Assembly: GCA_024195585.1 (NCBI GenBank) | Contig: SWBL01000126.1 | Location: 62,001-126,000, forward strand | DNA from: Aureobasidium sp. EXF-3400 | Lineage: Eukaryota > Ascomycota > Dothideomycetes > Dothideales > Saccotheciaceae | Length of the DNA: 64,000 nt | Reading direction: 5' to 3' | Part shown: piece after piece, positions 21,308 through 31,545 of the stretch | How the letters are laid out: every line of letters begins with the position of its first letter | How positions within the stretch are numbered: the stretch's first letter is position 1 | Made by a program: the position numbers and the translations under genes | Notes under the pieces: model-generated | Databases searched by the model: none | What the model was told of the DNA's origin: nothing | Seen by the model: only the letters and a program-made list of their open reading frames with translations

Positions 21308-22277
21308 AGATAGGAATGAGTATTGTTGCTGATGAATTCACCCGTTACCTTCGCTCGCTAGCCGCGCTTCTTTCTCTCCTATGGATATGCTGTCCTTTGC
21401 GCCTTTACATCTCTGCACTGATAACTTTCCCAGCAATGCGTCAGCAAGCTACGGCTAGCCCGGTCGATTCTCTGGCTAACGGGCAGAAGTGTATACGCAC
21501 AAAAAGAACCTCAAAATGGAAGACGCGCTCGACCCGATATCGATTTCTGGCTTTTGTGCTGGCCTCTCAAAAGCCAGAAACTTGCCTTATTTGTTACAAT
21601 TACCATCTTGGCAGTCAGGAAGCTGATCAACTTGTCAAGGGTGCAGAGACGAAACGTACCCTATGCAGAAGCACTAGTCTCTTTGAAGCAAAAGTTGCAA
21701 GATGCGTGAAGGGGTTTGTGGTGGGGGTGCTCGTTGTAGTACGAAGATGAGGCTGTATACACCGTATACGCCGCTATACTAGAGCCCAGAGGAGCCAAAT
21801 TCGATTTTTCCTATGGGAGAGTTTTGACTACTGTGACATCTGGATTCCTAACAACTACTGGTTTTCCAAGTTTTTGATGGAGGGGGAATCCTGCTTTGAG
21901 GCTTAAAGGCTTCGACTGCACGACAAAGAACCACGCTGCGCAGTGCGTTTATATATAGAGAATTGAAAATGCATCATGTTCTTTAGAGAAGACAGATATT
22001 TGTGGAATACAATCACCGCATTTGCATTTCTTTCCTTGACTCTATTTGATATGCAGAGAATTCAGGACAGTTGCAATCAACATAGGCAGCATGGGACCAC
22101 AATTCGGGAGATACAAAAAGATGCAATGTCCAGGAGCTGCAAGCCGTGCCATCGTTGAGAAGAAGGAACAAAAGCAATCCCACAAGACACAAGGCAAGCA
22201 TAGCCATCCATTTCTCTGATTGATGTCTTTTCAAGTAGTATCCTTCCGGTTGTTCTTATACCTTGCACTAGTATATA
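21308..22277. other. Intergenic region after USO1
   Basis: About 970 bases. A plus-strand frame of 144 codons at 21316-21750 has no recognisable domain and begins 9 bases after the USO1 stop, so I read it as 3' non-coding sequence. Nothing else found. Confidence 0.3.
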
Positions 22278-22503
22278 GAGCTACGCTGTCACCGCATTTG
22301 ACTTTCTAGGCATTCCCGTTGATTTCTAGAATTCGCATGGCTCTTTCAACCCCGTCAAGGGCGGGAAAGTTGTTAGTGATGCTCTCTTGCCCGTCGAGTA
22401 CACCATGGGTGCCGCCTGGCAAGCAGCTGACTTTGAAAACTCATACCCGGCAGAGATCAAGGACAAAGTCAATGCCGAATGGAAGGACATGGGTGTCGAG
22501 TGA
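22278..22503 (+). pseudogene. Orphan C-terminal exon or gene relic, family unknown
   Basis: Reading from 22330 after a CTAG acceptor-like site, a protein-like frame of 57 residues (including KGGKVVSDALLPVEYTMG and ending WKDMGVE) runs to a TGA at 22503. The same frame upstream of an in-frame TAG also reads as protein (AVTAFDFLGIPVDF). The codon usage and amino-acid composition look like the end of an enzyme, but no start, no further exons and no matching N-terminal part can be found in the preceding kilobase. I do not recognise the family. It is most likely the remnant of a deleted gene. Confidence 0.35.
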
Positions 22504-23440
22504 CCGCATGGCAAATGGCGAGAGAACCCGCACGGGGCTCTGTCATTTTATTGACATAGTCTTGTTGAGGCGAAGCTCACTCGATGTTGTCCAATCCTAC
22601 AGCATGTCAATCAAGCAATACCGAAAATACACTCAAAATGACGTCTCGTCAAGACCACTTCTTTCCGTTGTAGTGTCATCAGAATTGTATAACAGCTTCG
22701 CGGCCGAGGTGTATGATAGAGATCTGGTCATTGTTCAGAACGAACAAGCATGCTGATATGGTCGTTGGATAAACGTTGACAACGACAAGTGTGCGTGCCT
22801 GCATGAGTCAGCGGAGCAGAACAGCTGGGCACAGAGCTCAGGCAGGAGGGCGACAGTCTCCCTATCAATTGTGACCTGACAGGACAGGCTTTCAGGCATC
22901 AAGCGCGTACACCACGCGCACTATGTTCGCCATGTTGTTATCATGTCGAGTTAGTCTTGCGATGAGAGAGGTGCCTCAACGGCGCCTCCTTACGTTTGAA
23001 AGGATTCCAGAAGATGCCGATGTCTGTCAGGAGAGCTTGCCGTCGCTTATTTTCTCGTAAGTTATACTGACCGCAAGACAGGTTTCTCGTGGAGGCTTAG
23101 CTAGTGTTTCAAGAAGCAGCCGTCTATCAACAGGAGCCAAGAGTTTATGCCAGCTAGACATGTCCATTTAAGGTATATTGTGGAAGTGATATAGACGATC
23201 ATGCTCTTGCCTTGAATTAGCGGGACCCGACTCCGCCCTGCAGGATGCACGCCCTTCCCTGGCGCCGCAAATTTGGACCCTTGGAGTATGGTATACGAGC
23301 ATCGCCAAGCTCGAAGGAATAGCAACTTCTTGGCCTTCGGGTTCACCGATTGATCCTGCAGATGCTCAAAAGGTACCAGTCGTGCTCTTGATTCTGGACA
23401 GCATACAACCGCTTTCCTCACTTGCCATTAAGCTGCCATC
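22504..23440. other. Intergenic region before the second GPI-protein gene
   Basis: About 940 bases without a supported gene. The open frames around 22319-22756 and 23101-23421 show no family features. The promoter of the gene at 23441 must lie here, but no clear TATA box is seen. Confidence 0.3.
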
Positions 23441-24667
23441 ATGGTGTCTGTCTGCGCTCTTGTCCTGACTCTGTTGCCATTGGCTGCTGGAGCTGCTTCT
23501 CCTGAGTCATCAGACCAATCGTCATGTGTCAACTCGGCTGGCTACGACGACTGTATTGCAAATGCCGATACGGGGTTCAGTACCTGTGTCAGCGACTGGT
23601 GTGGGGGATCGACTTGTGTTGCGAGCTGCAAGGGCGACGCGACTTGCGTTATGAACAATTGCCCTAGCGTTGGTAAGGACTGTATCGACATCTGCGAGTG
23701 CCTTTGCAACACCAAAGCTGTTGCTTGTGCCGCACAAGAATGTTGGAATCAGGTGTGTCTTTGAAGGTCTAGTAGAATCACCCTACAGTCTTGCTTACAT
23801 GCTTGCGCAGGTCTACTCGTGCGGATATGATCAACTTGTCACCACAATGGTAGAATCGTGTGATCATCGCGAAACTGACCTGGATGCCATCCCTTACTTC
23901 CCTGCACCAGACTCAGCACCAGGATCGTGCAGCTGCAACCAAGGCAAGCTGTACCTGACGCAGGTCAAGATTTTGCAACATCAAAACGCAACAATCACGA
24001 ACACAACAACTTTTGAGGAGATCACAGATCCGGATGAGCAAAGACTTTATCTCAAGTCGACTCAGTGCTGCACCAATGCTTACCTCCAATCCTCGTACGT
24101 TTATACCCTCCACATAGCGCTAATACCAGCTAACACTTTGCTCCTAGTTTCCGAGAAATTTGCCCAAACACGCAGCCGTCCCTTCTACTTGGCGGCGACT
24201 TGCTTGGCAAGTCAAGTGCCGCTAGTTCTCCCGAAGAAGATTGTTCCGTGTTGTTGCCCAAGACCGACTGTGCAGGCTATATGGGATTCGCCGCAGCAGT
24301 GGGCGATGACATGTCCACCTACTATACCGAGGACAAGCTTCCACCCAACGGCACCGAGACTCTGTACAACAAGGAAGGCGCGCTGGCAACGCCAACCCAA
24401 GCGACCATTGTTTGGACGCCGGGCTCAGGAGAAACACCTATCACAATTGTAGCCGCGCAGGCAAGCAAGGATGCCGGTAAGGGATCTACGACTGCGGGAA
24501 CAGGCGCAACGGCAGCCAGCAAAGCCAGCAATGGAGCGACTTCCGGCGCTCAGAGTGCTACTTCGACTGCCGCTTCTGCTTCGACTACTCCCAATGCAGC
24601 ACCAAGAGCACATGTATCATGGTTGGCTATGGCGTTCTGTATGGTTGCGATGGTTGCTTGCTTCTAA
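23441..24667 (+). CDS. GPI-anchored cysteine-rich cell-surface protein (copy B of a paralogous pair)
   Basis: Three exons, 23441-23752, 23811-24094 and 24148-24667, give 371 residues. The introns are 58 and 53 bases in phases 0 and 2, exactly as in the gene at 6596-7800. A signal peptide (1-18) is followed by a dense Cys region (CVSDWCGGSTCVASCKG, CECLCN), then CWNQVYSCGYDQL, FPAPDSAPGSCSCN, QCC, a C-terminal Ala/Ser/Thr stalk and a hydrophobic tail (WLAMAFCMVAMVACF) consistent with GPI attachment. Compared with copy A the N-terminal cysteine region is richer and the acidic insert is missing. The function is unknown; a cell-wall or adhesion role is only an inference. Confidence 0.8.
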
Positions 24668-24820
24668 AGAAGTGCCTATTGTGAGCTCTGCTGTGGTAGT
24701 GACAACGATGGCAATTGGAGAGGCGGACCTTTCATTGTAGCGCGTTACTATCATTGAGCATAGCTTTGCGTCGAATGCGATGGGGGTTGACCTAGGAGTT
24801 CACCGAGACATGAGAAGACA

Positions 24821-24966
24821 CGGTAGTTTTTGAATTAGTGGGACGTGGAGAAACATGTGGAGGATTGCGTTCCTTCGGTTCTCGGCAGGAGGCTTGTGAC
24901 CGTTGACAATAGATCGCCTCGCTCTTCATTACAAACGTCCCTCAACCCAGGTGTTTGTCACTGGCC
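24821..24966. repeat. Imperfect direct repeat, unit 1
   Basis: About 146 bases that recur at 25171-25316. Shared blocks include GTTCTCGGCAGGAGGCTT, GACCGTTGACAATAGAT and ACGTCCCTCAACCCAGG. The copies differ mainly by C/T and G/A exchanges plus two one-base indels. It lies downstream of the GPI-protein gene and has no coding potential. Confidence 0.8.
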
Positions 24967-25170
24967 GACTTTCAGTTAATGACGACTGATCGATAACAAA
25001 GTGATGGAACAATACTTCAAGAAATTCTCTCTCAATGCATCACAATAGAACCTTGGAATTCCAACTTCGTAGGATGTCGTCTAGAGTTGAACACAACGTA
25101 TCTCTCTTCCAAACCCGCCGAGACAAGTGGCACTGGGTCGGCCGAATTCTCGGCGAGCTCAATGAACAGT

Positions 25171-25316
25171 CAGTCGTTTTCGAATTAGCGGGATGTGGAG
25201 AACATGTGGAGGGTTGCGTTCCTGCGGTTCTCGGCAGGAGGCTTATGACCGTTGACAATAGATTGCATTGCTCTCCATTATGAACGTCCCTCAACCCAGG
25301 GTTTGTCACTGACCGA
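25171..25316. repeat. Imperfect direct repeat, unit 2
   Basis: Second copy of the unit at 24821-24966, in the same orientation with an offset of 350 bases. Transitions dominate the differences (for example AGTGGG/AGCGGG, GACG/GATG, CTTGTG/CTTATG, ATCGCCTCG/ATTGCATTG), which is what RIP or ordinary CpG decay after a local duplication would leave. A short frame of 82 codons crosses this unit but has no protein character. Confidence 0.8.
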
Positions 25317-25931
25317 GGTTGAGTATGGGCTAAGTATGCTTTAACGGTGGCTCAGATCCAAACAAAAAGCAAGACATATACCAGAAGCGCCGGTGCGACA
25401 TCTGCAAGAAGGACCATAGGGTCGAGCAGTCGTGAATCCACCGAATTGACAACGTTGTTAAACTTTGCCTGTCGAGAGCGCTATGCGCGCTGTACATAGA
25501 GGGTTTCACCAGCACGATTATCTTATAACACATATTTAAAGATAGGAAGAAAGCTTGCAACATCTGATATCTCCATGTTGGTTTAATATTTTTACCTGTC
25601 CTTGTTGTCATACATTCTGTAGATGCAAGATGATAGGAGTTTCAATACTTCAAGCGAACTGTCTGCATGTTTGATTAGAGAAGCTTAATGACGTTGCTAA
25701 ATGGTTGAAGTCACGACTTCTCAACTTGATGGTGAAGGGTCACACACGGAACGTACTCCTCCGTGCATGACGCAGTATTGAAAAATCAACGCCCGCCTGG
25801 CCTGTTCTGTAAGCAATATTTGGCTTGCTCCAAACGGTTATGTCTCAACGTTGTGGTATATAGGGCTTTGATAAAACAGGGGAAATGTCCACCCCACGAA
25901 TTTGCGATTCGACGAATTTTGGCTAGCTATC
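25317..25931. other. Intergenic region before the rhodopsin-like gene
   Basis: About 615 bases, AT-rich in the middle (around 25500-25600). No gene seen. A GGTATATAGGG TATA-like element at 25855-25865 lies about 75 bases before the start codon used for the next gene. Confidence 0.35.
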
Positions 25932-27138
25932 ATGGCTCCTGAAGATGCAATTGCCATTGTTACTTATGTTTGTCTAGTGCTTGCTTGTATCTCTGTATCC
26001 CTCAGGACTGTGGTCAGGTACAAATGGCTCGATGTCGGAATGAGGGCGGAAGACTGGCTGATGATTGTCGCATTGGTCAGTAGCATGACACCATCCCAGA
26101 TTCTGTCGCGTTCTCGATCTGTTGCTATATCAGCATGAATAGCCCTGCTGATCACACTACAACAGCTAGTTTACTTGCCCTTCTGCGCAGTAATTATCGG
26201 TTTGACTGTGGTGGAACGTCGGAACCCCATCCTGACTGAATCTAGTGCTGATACGGTACTGCTAGTAAGCTGGACCTCTGCATCTTGAATTGGCTCGAGT
26301 AATCGCTGACATATCGTTCGCGTCGTAGCTGCTTACCATTGGAGAATCATTGTTCATGATAACGTCCATTGCTTTCAGGATCTCGCTGGCAATCTTCTTT
26401 CGCCGATTTCTCGTCGATCGCACTCAACTCCGGTTGGTATTGGGCGTCACGGGCCTGTACTGTATTTTGGCCACACTTGGCTTCTTCATCTGTCTGCTAC
26501 AATGCGGCTCATTCGTCCACCTGGCCGCAAGACATATCGATGGCAAATGCATCCCCACGTCATGGTGGAATGGAATTATTTATGCCCACGGTGCCCTTTC
26601 AGCATTTGCGGACTGGTTCTTCGCTTTGCTACCTATCCTGATCCTATGGAAATCCTCCATACCAACCAGAAGCAAGGTGGGCGTGTCTATGCTGATGGTC
26701 CTTGCCGTTTGTGGTTCGCTATGTGCCGTCCTCCGCACCATCTACGTCGAAACTCTTGATTTTGGCGCTGCGTACTTCGATCCACGACACCCGACATATT
26801 ATCATGTCACTGCGCTTATCATCAACATGGCAGTACTGGAGATGGGTATTGGAATCACGACGGCTTCTGTAGCATGTCTCATGCCCTTGTTTCGACGTTG
26901 TGCGTCTCTTTGCCGGCGGCGTCTACCCGGCAAACCTCAGCGACAATATTTCGACGGGATGCGTGCAGGATATGCATCAACAACCCTTGATGAAACACCG
27001 ATGGATACCTGGGAGAAATACGCCGGTCCTTTACCCAACGTCATATCTCATGAGGTGAAAACTATGGATCTGGAAAATCTAGGCATTCTGCCGGATGTAG
27101 ACTCGACGACAGATGAGGATAAGATCGGAAAGAGCTGA
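25932..27138 (+). CDS. Fungal rhodopsin-domain integral membrane protein
   Basis: Three exons, 25932-26075, 26166-26264 and 26329-27138, give 350 residues; introns of 90 and 64 bases both lie in phase 0 with CTGATC and CTGAC branch points. The order of features is that of the large fungal rhodopsin-like (PTH11-related) family: TM1 with VSLRTVVRYKW, the acidic motif AEDWLM before TM2, TM segments in the middle exon (VYLPFCAVIIG), GESLFMITSIAFRISLAIFFRR, a long C-terminal set of helices (SMLMVLAVCGSLCAVLRTIYVETL) and a hydrophilic cytosolic tail of about 80 residues. Seven membrane spans are likely. Members are candidate surface receptors; no ligand or retinal-binding Lys can be assigned. An in-frame ATG at 25902 is an alternative start. 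Confidence 0.8.
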
Positions 27139-27349
27139 ATGCTACTTATCAACTTCGATACCCATTAGCGCGCTGAACAAAAGTGCTAGCTTCAGCACCC
27201 ATGTTCGCCAACACCTTGAACCTCTGCGTTCTCAAAACCATGTCTGAATCTTCTAAGGTTTCGACAATTATCTTTCCATGCAGTGTCTACACAACAGTCT
27301 GATCGTACGCTATATACTGTTCTTCAACTGTTGTGATGAGGTCGATCCA

Positions 27350-27730
27350 GTGCTTCTGAGTGCGTTCCGCTGATCCACGAGTCCGAGATTACACCCCTCG
27401 ATGCCTGCGGAGTTATTCTGCGCGTGCATCAGAAGCGATGACGCTGCAAAGCCAAAGATGTTGAGTCGATAGTTGATGCCAGCGGCGATAGATGGACGTC
27501 CAGGTGCGGTCGAGCTGGTAACCAGTCGAGTGGGATCTAGAGTATCGTGTTAGCATAACAGAGTGGGATGAACACGAAGGCATGATGTTTCCCACATCGC
27601 GCCTGTAGCAGCACCAAACCCGTAGCCACTTCCGCGGATGTAAACATAGACGGACAGTTTCTCAGTATCCTTACGAAGACCCCGACGATTTAGAGAATCT
27701 CCACTGATGAAGAGGATCAAGCACATGATC
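27350..27730 (-). pseudogene. Carboxylesterase type B, broken fragment
   Basis: On the minus strand two reading frames together give pieces of a type B carboxylesterase: LRKDTEKLSVYVYIRGSGYG then FGAATGAMW (the oxyanion-hole block, normally YIHGGG), and after a frame change DPTRLV, INYRLNIFGFAASS and GCNLGLVDQRNAL (block preceding the catalytic serine elbow). The nucleophile elbow GESAG and the C-terminal two thirds are absent, and the N-terminal third is shortened. The YIHGG glycine-rich motif is altered to YIRGS. It is dead through frameshifts and deletion, and it is the first member of a run of decayed genes. Confidence 0.75.
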
Positions 27731-27849
27731 TCGTCTTCTGTTAAATCAGCAAAAGCTAGATACGAATGGAATGTATCGGAGTTGTTGGGGGCCTACGGTC
27801 GTGGTCATCGTGGACTAGCAACATGGTTGGTCTTGCAGTTCAAGTTGGT

Positions 27850-28212
27850 TAATTCTTCATGGTAAGACTGTTCCTCGCCTTTATCGAATCGCAAAGCTGA
27901 TTAACCTGGACGACAGGGCCAGTTCGTTTTCATGTCTCTCTTCCTCGTAATCTGCTCATTACGATCTACTTTGGCTTCACTTCTCTTGTTCTCCCTACTA
28001 GATCTTGCCTCTCTCATGCTTGGTATTGCCTACTTGCTGGGAACTAGCAATGCTGCACCGAACACAGTCTGGCCTACGCACCGGTGGTGCTTTCTTAATC
28101 CTCGCCGCATATGCCGCCTGGTATGTTGCTTTCACTGGTATGCTCAGAGATACCAATAGCTACTTCAAACTACCCGTTTGCCCTCTTCCTCGACGAGGGA
28201 TACAGGGGATGG
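27850..28212 (+). pseudogene. GPR1/FUN34/YaaH acetate or ammonium transporter, broken fragment
   Basis: A C-terminal part of the family is readable: FFM joined over a 55-base intron (27862-27916) to GQFVFMSLFLVICSLRST, then LLGIAYL-like helices, a frameshift near 28065, and in the next frame LRTGGAFLILAAYAAWY followed by DTNSYFKLPVCPLP, which matches the last helix and the conserved tail of Gpr1/AcpA-type transporters. The N-terminal half (NPxPLGL signature) is absent. Family members export or import acetate and ammonium in the plasma membrane. With a frameshift and no start it cannot be functional. Confidence 0.75.
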
Positions 28213-28959
28213 ACTAAGATGTATGAGGTCAAAGCAACTCTCCATGCGCACATCCGTACTTGCGGGTATCTGAGGGTAGAGCTGAGTCTGTCAAGGCATC
28301 GTCTGCTCAAACTTGCTGCTTGTCACAAGAACATATCTGAGTCATACTTCCGACTTAATATAGTTCCAGCACCGGAAGAAAACGATTACATGCTCACTTG
28401 ATCCAGTTCGCATGTGCAGCAGCCACAGCGAACTCTGGGTCTTCATGTCTGCTTCCCGTATTAGCGTCGCTCTCATAGGCGGTGTCGGTATCTTGATTCC
28501 CTATATTTTCAAGTATTGAAGGACGCATTCTTATTCCTAAGTCACATTTACTGGGCGTGGAACATTGAAGGCTGCTGAACATCAGCATGAACAATCTTGG
28601 AGAAATTCATGATTCCGAGGCGGCGTGAACGTGTTCGTTAGTGATTCGAAGCCTCTTTTGACTGTTTAGGGCCACCTGAATACCCGTTCTTCTCGACCTT
28701 GGTCGATAAAGATTTCATGAATCTGATGAACGTTCCGGGCGGTGACACTCTCGATGCTCTTCACCCGGACGGGATCGAGAGCGCGTCCATAGATCTTCTG
28801 ACTGTGTGTGTATTCTATCCCAACCAGATGCAGATCTAACCTGATAATGTGGCTGCCGTCTCATGAGGTGAGCCCTCCGGACATTCGGGACGATGTTGGC
28901 CCCGACTCGGCGTATCACCAAGTCCAGCATTCCAGTCGAATCGGAATCTGATGGTCCGA
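28213..28959 (-). pseudogene. Coding-like relic of unknown family
   Basis: The minus strand between about 28600 and 28800 reads as protein: DPVRVKSIESVTARNVHQI, then HEIFIDQGREERVFRWP, an in-frame TAA, and TVKRGFESLTN. Further upstream (about 28830-28950) the same strand gives MLDLVIRRVGANIVPNVRR. The composition is that of a real protein, but there is a stop inside, the joins need an unusually short intron, and I do not recognise the family. The remainder of the stretch, 28213-28600, shows nothing. Confidence 0.25.
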
Positions 28960-29380
28960 CGCCTTCACATGTACGACAATATAAAAGTCGAACGCATGTG
29001 ATGGTCTTGTCACATTCCTCCAATAACTCATTCCTAGGGTCCTATGCACACAGCTTGTATTACCAGCGTGTCTGTGCACCCAGGACTTGTGCGCACACAG
29101 TTGAGCAGTGGTGTCGAAACTTCCTTCATGACACCTGTGTTTAAGTTGATGCGCTGGACTCCGCTATACCAGAGTGCAGAAAAAGGCGCATACAATGTGC
29201 TCTGGGCTGCGACAGCTCCCAAAGATCAGATCCAGAATGGCATGTATTACGAACCTGTAGGCAAAGTGCCTGGAAAGGCTGCCAAGGGTCTTGGATAGCC
29301 AGAGTTGGTTCACGATGAGCCTCTGGCAGAAAAACTGTGGGAATGGACAGAGAAGGAACTGAGTGACGTTACTCAGTGAT
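28960..29380 (+). pseudogene. Short-chain dehydrogenase, C-terminal relic
   Basis: From about 29050 the plus strand reads ITSVSVHPGLVRTQLSSGVE, then PLYQSAEKGAYNVLWAATAP and NGMYYEPVGK, the C-terminal half of a Rossmann SDR of the fungal WW-domain-oxidoreductase-like type. An in-frame TAG at 29296-29298 interrupts it; the frame continues with PELVHDEPLAEKLWEWTEKEL to a natural-looking TGA at 29380. Just upstream a decayed active-site stretch resembling YxxxK (YDNIKVE) is seen, and the N-terminal cofactor domain is missing. One nonsense mutation plus the missing half make it a pseudogene. Confidence 0.7.
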
Positions 29381-29754
29381 GTATGATGATACAATGATCT
29401 CCCTGCTAGAGTCTTCACTGGTTCAATCATATATTGAATCAGGCTCATACGATACATGAAATCACTAGATGCGGGCACTAATAGGCGGCACTTCGCGAAC
29501 AAAATTTTAGGCATTCGATGCCTTCTTAGAGTAGTAAACCATAACTTCCCAGCACCCCAGCAGCGGCAATCATCGGTATTGCTTCGATAGATCACCATGT
29601 AGTTGACTGTGTCGATGGTCTAGTACAGATGATTATTACAAGTTTATGCACACAGCATTGCTAAGAAGTTCTAACATGCGACCATGTATTCAGATACGAC
29701 ACGGGATTCTCCCTCCTCTTGTCGCGCATCAACTAGCGCAAGACTCGACCACAA

Positions 29755-31545
29755 TCAAGCACACGACCAACTCTCTGCTTTGTTCACATCCCCGCCGATG
29801 TATTTCTGTTGCTTGGGATACATGCAGAGCGGTCTCTGCCTTAGTACTGTGTCTTGCGTAGTGTCGTTATGCCAAGTCGTAGCAATGATTTGGTTGGGCG
29901 CAACGCCGTGCTCGACCCATTGCATCATGGCAAGCAAAACATCGTGTTCGGCATCTCTGAACCCCGGGACGCCGTAGACGCCTGGGTTCAGAACTTGGCT
30001 GCCACCAGCAAAGTACCAAGGTGCAAGACCTGGGGCAAAGTTTCCGCTGCAGTGACTGTTGGATGATGACCGTGGTTAGTTGACTGTATCATAAGAGATC
30101 ATGTTGAGAGGGGAAGAGGCTACTCACCCCATGCCAGGGACCAGGAAAAAGCGGAAAAAGTCATCCAGCTCGATGCCCCTCGGTGCAAGCTCACGCAAGA
30201 TCTGGGAGTACAAGTACAAGGTGCTGCCGGTCGGGATCAATTGATCAGCCATACCATGGTACATAAGCAACTTGCCGCCATGTTTCTTGAAGGGTTCGAG
30301 GTTGTAGTCATCGGCTGTTGCGTTGCCGGGACGAAGCCTTTCGGCATTCTCGACAATACTGTAGTCATAATCCTGCCACTTCCAGTTGGGGCCGTACTGC
30401 ATGAAAGAGGTCACGTAATCGACACCCAAACTTCCTGGCTCAGGGGCGCCGAAAACCAGACCCCAGCCAAGCTCACTACCCTTCCAGTAGTGAGGGAACA
30501 CCCAGGTGTCGTTGGTCTCGAAGTAGTCATGGTAGATCTTGAAGAGAGTGGTCAGCTGAGGTGCCGTCAAGCACTCAGACTGGTTGATATTTGGAGTACA
30601 GAGAAGAGCATCCATGTCGAAGTTGCAAGCTTGCGGATCGGAGAGGATGTCGTCTTTGACACCATCAACAGCGTCACACTGTCGAAGGACTTCGGCATTG
30701 ATGACAGGGAACAAGTTGTCAGGGATATGGGTCGAACCATTGACGGGGAGATTCCAAGTGCCGGCCTTGACTACGAATGGGGACATGTGGGTCAGGAACC
30801 ACGCGGGAGCTCCAGCAACAACGCCATCAAAGTCTTCGGGGTAGAGCTGGATGTCACGGATACCTTGGCGTCCACCTGTTGAGCATCCTTTGTAGTAGCT
30901 GTACTTTGGCCTGTAGCCGTAATAGCTTTGAGTCAATTGCTTACCCAGGACTGTGGAGCCATGCATGGCACGGTAACCCCAGTCCTTGAGCTTATCCTGT
31001 TGTCCGTATGCCCACGTACCATCAAAGGCAGTGCTGTTGTGTCCAGTATCTGTCGACATGACGGCAAAACCATATCCTAATCCACCCCCCTGACACCTAA
31101 TTAGCAATGTACCTACAAGTCAGAAGTCCGCTTGCTTAGACCTACCATATCCAACCAATTGATGCCACCAGCATAACCACCGTTTCCTACAGCCCTGGCC
31201 ATGTCCGTTAGCTAAAGAACACTATGGACATGAGCCAAATCGAAGCACATACAAGAACCTTCCATTCCAATTGTCAGGCAAGAACATGCCAAAGCCATAC
31301 TGAGAAGTTCCATTCGTGACTCGAATCTGAACAGCGCAGTGAGCTGTCAGATTAGTGGGAGAAGTTGGGTACGCAATATCTCCATTGGGAACCGAGAAAG
31401 TTGATCCTCCGGCTTGCCAGAAAACAAAGTCCACACTAGCGATAGAGGGAAGCAAGGCCTGGATACTGGCAAATGAACAGTCGGCTACCGCCCTGCTTAC
31501 TAATGTCGCCACCAGAGCTGTCCTGATCGACATTGAAGTCCTCAT
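29755..31545 (-). CDS. Secreted tannase / feruloyl esterase family protein
   Basis: Four exons, 31253-31545, 31146-31194, 30128-31089 and 29755-30055, give 534 residues; the introns are 58, 56 and 72 bases. The start is the ATG at 31545 (MRTSMSIRTALVAT, signal peptide), with a second candidate ATG at 31533. The family CS-D-HC catalytic pattern is complete: Cys183-Ser184 in KGCSTGGRQG, Asp396 in HGMADQLIPTG and His436-Cys437 in GHCSG, where the two cysteines bridge to hold the triad. Acidic Asp/Asn residues of a calcium loop are probably in CNFDMDALLC. The enzyme hydrolyses gallate or ferulate esters outside the cell. Many N-glycosylation sequons are present. It is intact among decayed neighbours. 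Confidence 0.92.

Noticed and set aside
21316..21750. 144-codon plus frame just after USO1
   Set aside because: No recognisable domain, mixed composition and position in the 3' flank of USO1.
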